A DNA stretch of 64,000 bases from Streptomyces sp. NBC_01465. Lineage in GTDB: Bacteria; Actinomycetota; Actinomycetes; Streptomycetales; Streptomycetaceae. Where the stretch lies: the NCBI RefSeq assembly GCF_036227325.1, contig NZ_CP109467.1, positions 3,224,001 through 3,288,000 on the forward strand. The letters run 5' to 3'. How positions within the stretch are numbered: position 1 is the first letter of the stretch; every line of letters starts with the position of its first letter. The notes under the pieces were generated by a model, which was given only the letters and a program-made list of their open reading frames with translations, did no database searches and was not told the origin of the DNA. The translations under genes and the position numbers were made by a program. This document shows, in pieces, positions 17,188 through 25,322 of the stretch.

Positions 17188-19638
17188 CTACAGCTTCTCG
17201 ACCGGCGCGTACCGCAGCAGCAGCTTCTTCGGGCGCTCGTCCCCGAAGTCCACCGTCACCTGGGCGTCCGCGCCCGTCCCGGTCACCTGCATGACCGTGC
17301 CCAGACCGAACTGGTCGTGGGTGACCCGGTCCCCCACGTTCAGAGTGATCACAGGCTTGTCTCCGGCCCGCCCCGTGGCGAAGCCCGTCGCACCGCCGCG
17401 GCCGCCGCGCGAGCGCGACGAGGACAGCGAGGACGACAGCGACGCGGCGATCCCCGACGTCGGCCCCGCAGGAGCCGCCATGGCACCCGTCCGCTTCCAC
17501 TCCAGGTGCTGGACCGGGATCTCCTCCAGGAAGCGCGAGGCCGGGTTGTACGAGGGCTGGCCCCACGCACTGCGCATCGTGGAGCGCGTCAGATACAGCC
17601 GCTCACGGGCGCGCGTGATCCCCACGTACGCGAGCCGCCGCTCCTCCTCCAGCTCCTTGACCTGTCCCAGCGCGCGCATGTGCGGGAAGACCCCGTCCTC
17701 CATGCCCGTCAGGAACACCACAGGGAACTCAAGGCCCTTGGCCGTGTGGAGCGTCATCAGCGTTATGACGCCGGCCCCGTCCTCGTCCTCGTCCGGGATC
17801 TGGTCCGAGTCGGCGACGAGCGCGACCTTCTCCAGGAACTCGGCGAGCGTCCCCGCGCTCTCCTCGCCCGCGGCCGACCGCTCCTGCTCGAACTCCAGGG
17901 CCACGGCGGCGAGTTCCTGAAGGTTCTCGATGCGCGTCTCGTCCTGCGGGTCGGTCGATGCCTGCAACTCGGCGAGATAGCCGGTCCGTTCGAGCACCGC
18001 TTCGAGTACGACAGCCGGCCCGGCCCCCGACTCGACGATCGTCCGGAGCTCCTCCATCAGGACGTTGAACCGCTTCACGGCGTTGGAGGAGCGAGCCGCC
18101 ATGCCGTACGCCTCGTCGACCCGGCGCAGTGCCTGCGGGAAGCTGATCTTCTCCCGCAGTCCGAGCGCGTCGATCATCGCCTCGGCGCGCTCGCCGATCC
18201 CGCGCTTGGGCACGTTCAGGATGCGGCGCAGCGGGACGGTGTCCTCGGGGTTGGCGAGGACGCGCAGATAGGCCAGCACATCCCTGACCTCCTTGCGCTC
18301 GTAGAAGCGCACTCCGCCGACGACCTTGTACGGCAGCCCGACCCGGATGAAGATCTCTTCGAAGACACGGGACTGGGCGTTCGTACGGTAGAAGACGGCG
18401 ACGTCTCCGGCCTTGGCGTCGCCCGCGTCCGTGAGGCGGTCGATCTCCTCGGCGATGTACTGCGCCTCGTCGTGCTCGGTGTCGGCGACGTAGCCGACGA
18501 TCTTCGCGCCCTCGCCCGCGTCGGTCCACAGGTTCTTGGGCCTGCGGCTCTCGTTCCGCTCGATGACGGCGTTGGCGGCGGAGAGGATGGTCTGCGTGGA
18601 CCGGTAGTTCTGCTCGAGCAGGATCGTGGTCGCGTTCGGGTAGTCCTCCTCGAACTGGAGGATGTTGCGGATCGTCGCGCCCCGGAAGGCGTAGATCGAC
18701 TGGTCCGCGTCACCGACGACGCACAGCTCGGCGGGGGCGGGACCGGACCCCACCAGCTCCTTGACCAGCGTGTACTGGGCGTGGTTGGTGTCCTGGTACT
18801 CGTCGACGAGTACGTGCCTGAACCGCAGCCGGTAGTGCTCGGCGACATCCGGGAACGCCTGGAGCAGGTGCACCGTGGTCATGATGATGTCGTCGAAGTC
18901 CAGGGCGTTGGCCTCGCGCAGCCGCGCCTGGTACATCCGGTACGCCTCGGCGAGCGTCTTCTCGAAGCCGTCGGCGGCCGTCCCCGCGAAGGTCTCCTCG
19001 TCGATGAGCTCGTTCTTGAGGTTGGAGATCTTGGCGCTGAAGGACTTGGGCGGGAACCGCTTGGGGTCCAGGTCCAGATCGCGGCAGACCAGGGCCATCA
19101 GCCGCTTGGAGTCGGCGGCATCGTAGATCGAGAAGGACGACGTGAAACCGAGCTTCTTCGACTCGCGGCGCAGGATGCGGACGCAGGCGCTGTGGAAGGT
19201 CAGCACCCACATGGCGCCTGCGCGCGGGCCGATGAGCCCTTCCACGCGCTCCTTCATCTCACCAGCGGCCTTGTTGGTGAAGGTGATCGCGAGGATCTGG
19301 CCGGGGTGGACGCCACGGGCGCCCAGCAGATGCCCGATGCGGTGCGTCAGCACGCGGGTCTTGCCGGAGCCGGCGCCGGCCACGATGAGCAGCGGGGACC
19401 CCGAGTGCACGACGGCGGCGCGCTGCTCGGTGTTCAGGCCGTCCAGGAGCGCGGCGGGGTCCACGGCGGGGCGGGGGGCGCCGTCGCGGTAGTACGCGTC
19501 GCGGGGCGGCCCGTCGAAGGCTCCGCCGAAGAGGTCGGCGGGGACCTCCTCCTCCGGAGCGTGCTCCTCGGGGGGCGGGGGCGCGTCCTCGGTGGGCTGG
19601 AGGTTCGCCAGGAAGCTGTCGTCAAAGAGGCTGCTCAT
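17188..19638 (-). CDS. pcrA: ATP-dependent DNA helicase PcrA/UvrD
   Basis: An 816-residue superfamily 1A helicase. Motif I is VAGAGSGKTRVLTHRIG (residues 86-102), motif II is HVLVDEYQDTNHAQY, motif III is VVGDADQSIYAFRGA, and motif VI is the VGITRARERLYLTRS segment near the C-terminus. It unwinds DNA 3' to 5' in repair and replication restart. The N-terminal 60 residues are an acidic, Pro-rich extension common in actinobacterial PcrA, and the C-terminal RGGRGGATGF stretch leads to the Tudor-like end (LNVGDRVTHDQFGLGTVMQV). Convergent with the M23 gene, 7 bases apart. Confidence 0.95.
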   Translation of the reverse strand: MSSLFDDSFLANLQPTEDAPPPPEEHAPEEEVPADLFGGAFDGPPRDAYYRDGAPRPAVDPAALLDGLNTEQRAAVVHSGSPLLIVAGAGSGKTRVLTHRIGHLLGARGVHPGQILAITFTNKAAGEMKERVEGLIGPRAGAMWVLTFHSACVRILRRESKKLGFTSSFSIYDAADSKRLMALVCRDLDLDPKRFPPKSFSAKISNLKNELIDEETFAGTAADGFEKTLAEAYRMYQARLREANALDFDDIIMTTVHLLQAFPDVAEHYRLRFRHVLVDEYQDTNHAQYTLVKELVGSGPAPAELCVVGDADQSIYAFRGATIRNILQFEEDYPNATTILLEQNYRSTQTILSAANAVIERNESRRPKNLWTDAGEGAKIVGYVADTEHDEAQYIAEEIDRLTDAGDAKAGDVAVFYRTNAQSRVFEEIFIRVGLPYKVVGGVRFYERKEVRDVLAYLRVLANPEDTVPLRRILNVPKRGIGERAEAMIDALGLREKISFPQALRRVDEAYGMAARSSNAVKRFNVLMEELRTIVESGAGPAVVLEAVLERTGYLAELQASTDPQDETRIENLQELAAVALEFEQERSAAGEESAGTLAEFLEKVALVADSDQIPDEDEDGAGVITLMTLHTAKGLEFPVVFLTGMEDGVFPHMRALGQVKELEEERRLAYVGITRARERLYLTRSTMRSAWGQPSYNPASRFLEEIPVQHLEWKRTGAMAAPAGPTSGIAASLSSSLSSSRSRGGRGGATGFATGRAGDKPVITLNVGDRVTHDQFGLGTVMQVTGTGADAQVTVDFGDERPKKLLLRYAPVEKL

Positions 19639-19914
19639 CGTCTACCGAGTCTAGGCCGCACGACTGACAGTCCGGGCAGGGATCGGCAGCGAGGGCCCCG
19701 TAGACGGGAACCGCACCACCCCCATCACGTTCCGTTACCGACCGCACCGGTGCGTACACCTGACGCGTGCCTTTACGTCCGGTCCCGAGAGGTCACGAAA
19801 ATGTATCGGGCATATCGAACATCAGGCTTCCCACCCGCCCCAGGGGTTGGCTACCGTGCTCCGTCAGGTGGCCGTGCCCCCACCGGCGACCCGCGCCGGA
19901 GCGCGCCGCCGCGC
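19639..19914. other. pcrA / NlpC divergent region upstream of the riboswitch
   Basis: About 275 bp without a gene, holding the pcrA promoter and the promoter for the riboswitch-controlled transcript. No further repeat was recognised. Confidence 0.5.
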
Positions 19915-20055
19915 CGAGTCCGCTCTGCCGTACGGCAGTTGGAGCCGGGGACCCACCAAGCACCACCGGGGTGAATCGGTCCGTACCCCCCAGGACCGTA
20001 GGGCGGCCTTCCGACAGCCCGAACCCGACAGCTAACCCGGTAGGCGGTCCACGGA
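19915..20055 (+). ncRNA. Cyclic di-AMP riboswitch (ydaO/yuaA class)
   Basis: The leader of the NlpC/P60 gene at 20071 contains the conserved blocks of this class in order: the self-complementary CTGCCGTACGGCAG (19924-19937), GAGCCGGGGACCCA, GGGGTGAATCGG, then GGCGGCC..CCGACAGCCCGAACCCG and GACAGCTAACCCGGTAGGCGG just before the ribosome site. The aptamer ends about 15 bases before the start codon. In actinobacteria such switches sit before cell-wall hydrolases and resuscitation factors and turn expression off when c-di-AMP is high (established knowledge). Boundaries are approximate. Confidence 0.8.
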
Positions 20056-20070
20056 AGGAACACGCCTGCC

Positions 20071-21201
20071 TTGGCAGACCACCGCAAGCCGCGTACCCGA
20101 ATACGGGCCACGGCTCCCGCAGTCGGCATCACCACCGCCGCCCTCGCCTCCGTCTCGCTGCTCGCACAGAGCGCGCAGGCCGCGCCCGTGCAGCCGAAGC
20201 CGAGCATCGAGGACGTACAGAAGAAGGTCGACGACCTGTACCGGCAGGCCGGCACCGAGACGCAGAGGTACGACGCCGCGAAGGAGTCCACCGCTCAGCA
20301 GCGCAAGAAGGTCGACCGGCTCCTGGACGCCGTCGCCCAGCGCACCCAGCAGCTGAACGACTCGCGGCGCGAGCTGGGGCAGTACGCGGCCGCGCAGTAC
20401 CGGGGCGGCAATCTCGCCTCCACCGCGACGATGCTCCTGGCCAGCGACCCGCAGTCGTACTTCGACCAGAACCAGCTGATGAAGCAGTTGTCGGCGCAGC
20501 AGACGCACGCGGTCGACGACTACACCAAGCAGCAGAAGGCGGCGGCGAAGGAACGGGCCGAGGCGACCGAGCAGTTGGAGACGCTCACCACGTCGCAGGC
20601 CGATCTGAAGGCGACCAAACAGCAGGTGCAGTCGAAGCTCGCCGAGACGCGCGAGCTGCTCTCGAAGCTGACGGCCGAGGAGAAGGCGCGGCTGGCGGCA
20701 CTGGAGAAGGCGCGACAGGAGGCGGCGGCGAAGAAGGCCGCCGACCTGGCGGCCAAGCAGGCCGCGGCGGAGAAGGCGGCGAAGGCGGAGGCCGCGAAGA
20801 AGGAAGCCAGTTCGGGCTCGTCCTCCTCTTCCTCGTCCTCCAGCTCGTACGCGGCGAAGGCCGCCAAGGTCCTCGATTTCGCCCGCGCGCAGATGGGCAA
20901 GCCGTACGTCTGGGGCGCGACGGGCCCCAGCTCCTACGACTGCTCGGGCCTCACCCAGGCCGCCTGGAAGGCCGCCGGCATCGACCTGCCGCGCACCACC
21001 TGGGACCAGGTGAAGGTCGGCACGCGCGTCGCGACGGCGGATCTGCAACCCGGTGACCTGGTCTTCTTCTACGACGACATCAGCCATGTCGGGATCTACA
21101 TCGGCGGCGGCAAGATGATCCACGCGCCGCACACGGGCGCGAACGTCCGCGAGGAGTCGATCTACTACATGCCGATCTACGGCTCGGTGCGCCCCGCGTA
21201 G
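20071..21201 (+). CDS. NlpC/P60 peptidoglycan hydrolase (RipA/D-like)
   Basis: A 376-residue secreted protein starting with TTG at 20071, GGAAGGA upstream. A Sec signal ends near AQSAQAAPVQ. Residues about 45-250 are a long Gln/Lys/Ala coiled coil, and after a Ser-rich linker the NlpC/P60 domain carries the triad Cys291 (DCSGL), His339 (ISHVGIY) and His351 (MIHAPHTG). It should cleave D-Glu to meso- or LL-diaminopimelate bonds in stem peptides; the coiled coil normally keeps such enzymes inactive until released. Controlled by the c-di-AMP riboswitch directly upstream, linking wall turnover to osmotic and second-messenger state. Confidence 0.93.
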   Translation: MADHRKPRTRIRATAPAVGITTAALASVSLLAQSAQAAPVQPKPSIEDVQKKVDDLYRQAGTETQRYDAAKESTAQQRKKVDRLLDAVAQRTQQLNDSRRELGQYAAAQYRGGNLASTATMLLASDPQSYFDQNQLMKQLSAQQTHAVDDYTKQQKAAAKERAEATEQLETLTTSQADLKATKQQVQSKLAETRELLSKLTAEEKARLAALEKARQEAAAKKAADLAAKQAAAEKAAKAEAAKKEASSGSSSSSSSSSSYAAKAAKVLDFARAQMGKPYVWGATGPSSYDCSGLTQAAWKAAGIDLPRTTWDQVKVGTRVATADLQPGDLVFFYDDISHVGIYIGGGKMIHAPHTGANVREESIYYMPIYGSVRPA

Positions 21202-21211
21202 CTCAAGCTCC

Positions 21212-21565
21212 TCAGGTCCACAGCACCGCGATGAAGATGTTGGCCACGGTCAGGCCGCCGACCGCACCGAACAGCCCCTTCTCGACCTTCTCCTCGTCAC
21301 GCTTGACGTAGACCAGGCCGAGAATGACGATCAGGATCGCCAGCTTGACGCCGATCTTGATGTTGTTGACGGTGTGGTCGTCGGCCTGGTTGAGCCCGAC
21401 CAGCGCGACCCCCGTGACCAGCATCGTCAGCGCACCGTGCAGCATCGCGGGCACGAAGCGCGCCGTGCCCGCGCCCATCGCCTTCATCTGGGTCAGGAAT
21501 CCGCCGAGCAGCGAGGCGATGCCGATGATGTGCAGGCCCACGAAGACATTGATCAGTACGTCCAT
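21212..21565 (-). CDS. Small four-helix membrane protein
   Basis: A 117-residue protein beginning MDVLINVFVGLHIIGIASLL; a GTG at 21583 would add six residues but leaves an implausibly polar start. Four hydrophobic helices are visible: the N-terminus, AMLHGALTMLVTGVALVGL, IKIGVKLAILIVILGLVYV and LFGAVGGLTVANIFIAVLW. It sits tail to tail with the NlpC gene, 10 bases apart. Homologues of this size are conserved and unnamed in streptomycetes. No function can be given. Confidence 0.8.
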   Translation of the reverse strand: MDVLINVFVGLHIIGIASLLGGFLTQMKAMGAGTARFVPAMLHGALTMLVTGVALVGLNQADDHTVNNIKIGVKLAILIVILGLVYVKRDEEKVEKGLFGAVGGLTVANIFIAVLWT

Positions 21566-21912
21566 GGCCCCGACCCTAGCCACCCCTTAGCACCACCTTT
21601 CACTCAGGTCGTGCACATCCACCGCTTCGGTCACAGAGCCCCGGAATCCAAAGAGACGCCCCCACCCCACCGGTCACAGACGCTCACGCACTGACCAAAA
21701 TGAACCACTTCCAGTCACTCCATCACTTTCGCGCAACCATCAGGTTTAGCGTCCTTCTCCAGGTGACCGGCTCCCCACCGCCGTCCCGTCCGCTGGATCG
21801 GACGACTGTCGGTCACCACCGCCGAAAGAACCGGCGGCGGCCCGCTCCCCCTGTGCGGGCCGCCGCCGGACGCACGTAACGGACGTCATACGGAAGGACG
21901 TGACCCGCCCCC
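21566..21912. promoter_or_regulatory. Long leader of the second NlpC gene with a 15-bp hairpin
   Basis: About 347 bp without a gene between the small membrane protein and the NlpC gene at 21913. It contains a perfect 15-bp stem (21831-21845 with 21855-21869, 9-base loop) that ends 43 bases before the start codon, and TTTAGCGT near 21745 that could be a -10 element. The c-di-AMP consensus blocks seen before the other NlpC gene are absent. The hairpin could be a leader attenuator or an mRNA stabiliser. Confidence 0.55.
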
Positions 21913-22962
21913 GTGGCCGCTCACCGAAAGCCCAAGCAGCGCCCGCTCTCCGGCCCCGCCGCCCGAACGGCGGCCACCCTCGCGATCGCCACCGCGGCCT
22001 CCGCCACCGCCTTCGAAGGCATCGGGCACGCGGAGCCGAACCTCACCCCCGCGCAGGTCAAGGCCAAGGTCGACAAGCTCTACCAGGAGGCGGAGGTCGC
22101 CACCGAGGCGTACAACGGCGCCAAGCAGAAGACGCAGACCACCCGCAAGGCCATCTCCGCGCTGCAGGACGAGGCCGCCCGCAAGACCGAGACCCTCAAC
22201 GCCGCCCGGCGCCAGATCGGGCAGAGCGCGGCCGCCCAGTACCGCACCGGGGGCATCGACCCGACCGTGCAGGTGCTGCTCTCCTCGGACCCCTCGCAGT
22301 TCCTCGACCGGGCCTCGCTGGTCGACCAGGTGGGCGCACGCCAGTCCGCCGACATCGACGACATCCAGCACCAGATCGGCCAGATCGACCAGCTGCGCTC
22401 CACGGCCGACGACCGGCTCACACAACTCCGCGCCGACCAGGCCGAGTTGAAGAAGAACAAGGCAGAGGTCCAGGCCAAGATCCGCGACGCCCAGGCGCTC
22501 CTCGCCCGCCTCAGCGCCCCCGAGCGCGCCAGCTACGAGAGCGGCGACACGGCCGCTGCCCCCGCCGCGGCCGCCAGCCGCTCGGTGGCCCGCTCCTCGG
22601 CCGTGGCCCCCAACTCCCGTGCGGCGCAGGCGGTTTCGTTCGCGTACTCAGCTCTCGGCAGCCCCTACGTCTGGGGCGCGACAGGCCCCAACGCCTTCGA
22701 CTGCTCGGGGCTCACGCAGGCCGCGTACCGCTCGGCGGGCGTCTCGCTCCCCCGCACCACGTACACGCAGATCAACGCCGGGCAGCGCGTCAGCCAGTCC
22801 GAACTGGCCCCCGGCGACCTGGTGTTCTTCTACTCGGGCATCAGCCACGTTGGCCTGTACGTGGGCGGCGGCCAGATGATCCACGCCCCGCACCCCGGCG
22901 CCCCGGTCCGCCTCGCCCCCATCGATCAGATGCCCTTCGCGGGCGCGGTCCGCCCCGGGTAG
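21913..22962 (+). CDS. NlpC/P60 peptidoglycan hydrolase (second copy)
   Basis: A 349-residue paralogue of the hydrolase at 20071, starting with GTG; GGAAGGA lies 15 bases upstream. The signal region is poor in charge and ends near EGIGHAEPN. A coiled coil (LTPAQVKAKVDKLYQEAEVA and on) precedes the NlpC/P60 domain with Cys264 (DCSGL), His312 (ISHVGLY) and His324 (MIHAPHPG). Catalytic residues are intact. The two paralogues share the PYVWGATGP entry motif. It overlaps the 3' end of the convergent esterase gene by 37 bases. Confidence 0.92.
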   Translation: MAAHRKPKQRPLSGPAARTAATLAIATAASATAFEGIGHAEPNLTPAQVKAKVDKLYQEAEVATEAYNGAKQKTQTTRKAISALQDEAARKTETLNAARRQIGQSAAAQYRTGGIDPTVQVLLSSDPSQFLDRASLVDQVGARQSADIDDIQHQIGQIDQLRSTADDRLTQLRADQAELKKNKAEVQAKIRDAQALLARLSAPERASYESGDTAAAPAAAASRSVARSSAVAPNSRAAQAVSFAYSALGSPYVWGATGPNAFDCSGLTQAAYRSAGVSLPRTTYTQINAGQRVSQSELAPGDLVFFYSGISHVGLYVGGGQMIHAPHPGAPVRLAPIDQMPFAGAVRPG

Positions 22963-24092
22963 GGCGCGAGTTCCGAGGTCAGCCACTCGAAGACCCCGAC
23001 CACCTGCCGCCTCCACAGCCCGGTGGTGTGCGGTCCGGTGACGGCGACCACCTGCACGCTCGTCGGGGACTTGGCCGCCCGCTGCAGTGCGAGCCCGTCC
23101 AGATACCCGTCGTGCCGTCCGCCCGAGAGGAACAGGGCGACGCGCGGCGGGGTCTTGGCGTGCTTCATGATCCACAGCGGGTTGTTCACCTGCCGCAGGT
23201 GCGGGTCCTTGGCCGTGATGGATACATGCTCCGCCCCCGGATCGTTGTAGCCGGAGAGCCCGACCCCCGCGTGGTACCGGTCGGGGTGCGCCAGCGCCAG
23301 CTTCACCGCGCAGTGGGCACCGGCCGAATACCCGGCCACCGCCCACCCCTTGGCGCCGCTCGCCGCCCGGAAGTTGTCGGTCACCGCCTTCCGTACGTCC
23401 ACACTCAGCCAGGACTCGGCGTTGACGACGCCCGGCACATTGGCGCACCCGGTGTCCTGCCGGTTGAGCAGATTGGTCCGCGGCTCCACGAGGATGAACG
23501 GCGCGATCTCCCCGCGCTTCATGCGCGGCGCCAGCTGCGCGTTGACGTTCAGGCTGCCGAACCAGGCCTTGGCGGACCCGGGGAAACCGCCGAGCAGCTC
23601 GACCACCGGGAACTTGTGGTGCCGGTACGCGGGCCGGCCGTACTGCGGCGGCAGCCATACGTACACCTCGCCCTTCACCTTCGACACCGGGCCCGTGACC
23701 TGCGCGACCTTCACCCCGTGACCCATCCGCGCATCGTGCACGTCGCTGAACACCTCGTGCGACGCGGGCTCGTTGGCGAGGTTCTTCCCGCCGAGGCCGT
23801 CCTGTCCCAGGTCCGGCGCGGCCACGATGTGGTTGCCGGTGCCGAGGAGGTCGGACCAGCTGTCGTACAGCCCATTGCTGTTGTTCACCGCCACGAAAAC
23901 CGTCAGCACAGCCGCGGCCTGCGCGAAGACGACCATCACCAGCCGCGTCGCGCCCCGCACGGCGGAGGGGCCGCGGACCCGGCTCCACAGGACCAGCGGC
24001 AGCACGACGGCCACCACGGTCAGCACGATGGTGGTCAGGAAAAAGGGCGTCCCCGTCAGGCTCATCACGCCGGAGAAGATGCCCTGACGCAC
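22926..24092 (-). CDS. Membrane-anchored esterase (alpha/beta hydrolase, EstA/enterochelin-esterase type)
   Basis: A 388-residue protein from a GTG at 24092; the ATG at 24065 (MSLTGTPFFLTTIVL) is an equally likely start and neither has a good ribosome site. Three hydrophobic helices occupy the first 75 residues (FLTTIVLTVVAVVLPLVLW and LVMVVFAQAAAVLTVFVAV). The extracellular part has GGFPGSAKAWF, the nucleophile elbow AVAGYSAGAHCAVK and the late SGGRHDGYLDGL and GPHTTGLWRR stretches that supply the acid and His. This is the S-formylglutathione/enterochelin esterase family related to mycolyl transferases. The substrate is unknown. It overlaps the NlpC gene tail to tail. Confidence 0.85.
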   Translation of the reverse strand: MRQGIFSGVMSLTGTPFFLTTIVLTVVAVVLPLVLWSRVRGPSAVRGATRLVMVVFAQAAAVLTVFVAVNNSNGLYDSWSDLLGTGNHIVAAPDLGQDGLGGKNLANEPASHEVFSDVHDARMGHGVKVAQVTGPVSKVKGEVYVWLPPQYGRPAYRHHKFPVVELLGGFPGSAKAWFGSLNVNAQLAPRMKRGEIAPFILVEPRTNLLNRQDTGCANVPGVVNAESWLSVDVRKAVTDNFRAASGAKGWAVAGYSAGAHCAVKLALAHPDRYHAGVGLSGYNDPGAEHVSITAKDPHLRQVNNPLWIMKHAKTPPRVALFLSGGRHDGYLDGLALQRAAKSPTSVQVVAVTGPHTTGLWRRQVVGVFEWLTSELAPYPGRTAPAKGI

Positions 24093-24140
24093 CGCGGGGT
24101 TACCCGCTTTGCCCCCTTTTTACGTCGTACCGTACGGCGC

Positions 24141-24884
24141 GTGTGGAAACTCTGGTTGACGACTCTGACCCTTTTCGCCGCCTTCACCCTGCCCCAGCAG
24201 GCGGCGGCCGCCGCTCCTGCCGTCAACGGGACGTACTTCAAAGGCATCCCCATGGTTGGCACGTTCTTTGCCGACACCGCATCGATCCGCACCGGCGCGA
24301 CGGCCTGCACGGGCACGGTCGTCCACAGCCCGACCCGCGATCTGGTCCTCACCGCGGCGCACTGCGGCCGCCCCCGGCTCTTCGTCCCCCAGTACCGCTA
24401 CGGCGCCCCGGCATCCGCCCAGCCGTACGGCGTGCACCGCGTCACGGCGCTGTTCACGGACCCCGCGTACCCGCGCGACACGGACCTGGACATCGCGTTC
24501 GCCCGCGTCGCCACCCCCGTGGAGGCGAGGACCGGCGCCCTCACGCTCACCCCGACCGCGACCTACACCCACCGGGTCACGGTCATCGGCTACCCCTCGG
24601 ACCCCAAGGTGAACAGACACCACCAGCCCCTCTCCTGCACCACCTCCACCACCCGCCTCACCGGCCACCACCAGCTCAGAATGGCCTGCGGCGGCTACTA
24701 CGGCGGCACCTCGGGCGGCCCCTGGATCACGTCCTACAACCCGGCGACCCGCACCGGCAGCGTCATCGGCAACACGGGCGGCTACGAGGCGGGCGGCAAC
24801 GTCCACTGGATCTCGTACGCCCCGGTCTACGGCGGCCGTGCCCTGGCCCTCTACACCCGGGCGGTCGCCGCAGGCCGCCGATGA
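24141..24884 (+). CDS. Secreted trypsin-like serine protease
   Basis: A 247-residue protein starting with GTG (VWKLWLTTLTLFAAFTLPQQ), a signal peptide ending near AAAAAPAV. The triad is visible: His in DLVLTAAHCGRP, Asp in DTDLDIAFARV and Ser in YYGGTSGGPWI. The two Cys residues around the His loop (TACTGTV and AAHCG) form the usual disulphide, and another pair brackets SCTTSTTR to MACGGYY. Length fits small Streptomyces V8/trypsin-like proteases. Ribosome site is weak. It may be cotranscribed with the VOC gene downstream, 29 bases away. Confidence 0.88.
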   Translation: MWKLWLTTLTLFAAFTLPQQAAAAAPAVNGTYFKGIPMVGTFFADTASIRTGATACTGTVVHSPTRDLVLTAAHCGRPRLFVPQYRYGAPASAQPYGVHRVTALFTDPAYPRDTDLDIAFARVATPVEARTGALTLTPTATYTHRVTVIGYPSDPKVNRHHQPLSCTTSTTRLTGHHQLRMACGGYYGGTSGGPWITSYNPATRTGSVIGNTGGYEAGGNVHWISYAPVYGGRALALYTRAVAAGRR

Positions 24885-24913
24885 GTTCCGCGCCCCCAAG
24901 GAGTCACCTTTCC

Positions 24914-25309
24914 ATGACAGACGAGAAGAAGTCCCCCGTCACGATCACCCGACTCGGCTCGATCGGCGTCCCGGTGACGAACCAGGACCGCGCCCTGGAG
25001 TTCTACGCGGGCCTCCTCGGCCTGGAGAAACGCCGCGACGCCGACACGGGCAACGGCTGGCGCTGGCTGGAGATCGCCCCACCGGAGGCCACCACGTCCA
25101 TCGCCCTGGTCCCCACCCGCGAGGACGCCCCCGTGGGCATCGAAACGGGCATCCGCCTCCTGACCCCCGACGCGGAGGCCGCACATGCGGCGCTGGTCAC
25201 CCACGGGGCGGACGTGGACGCGGAGATCATGCGCTGGGGCGGCGGGGTCCCGCCGATGTTCTACGTACGGGACCCCGACGGGAACAAACTGGTGATCGTC
25301 GAGGGCTGA
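24914..25309 (+). CDS. VOC/glyoxalase-fold protein
   Basis: A 131-residue protein, ATG with AAGGAG 11 bases upstream. It starts with a polar leader and then IGVPVTNQDRALEFYAGLLG, and ends PPMFYVRDPDGNKLVIVEG, the two typical halves of the VOC fold with the metal ligand near the final DPDGN. It could be a lyase, dioxygenase or binding protein; substrate not identifiable. Confidence 0.85.
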   Translation: MTDEKKSPVTITRLGSIGVPVTNQDRALEFYAGLLGLEKRRDADTGNGWRWLEIAPPEATTSIALVPTREDAPVGIETGIRLLTPDAEAAHAALVTHGADVDAEIMRWGGGVPPMFYVRDPDGNKLVIVEG

Positions 25310-25322
25310 TCCCCTCCCCCTC

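Noticed and set aside
21566..21912. Possible c-di-AMP riboswitch before the second NlpC gene
   Set aside because: Only a strong hairpin is seen; the conserved GGGGTGAATC and CAGCTAACCCGG blocks are missing.
22926..24092. Overlapping convergent gene ends as signs of misannotation (NlpC/esterase 37 bp, TetR/VOC 29 bp, MmyB/SDR 14 bp)
   Set aside because: In each case both reading frames carry family motifs up to the end, so short tail overlaps are real and common in this compact genome.
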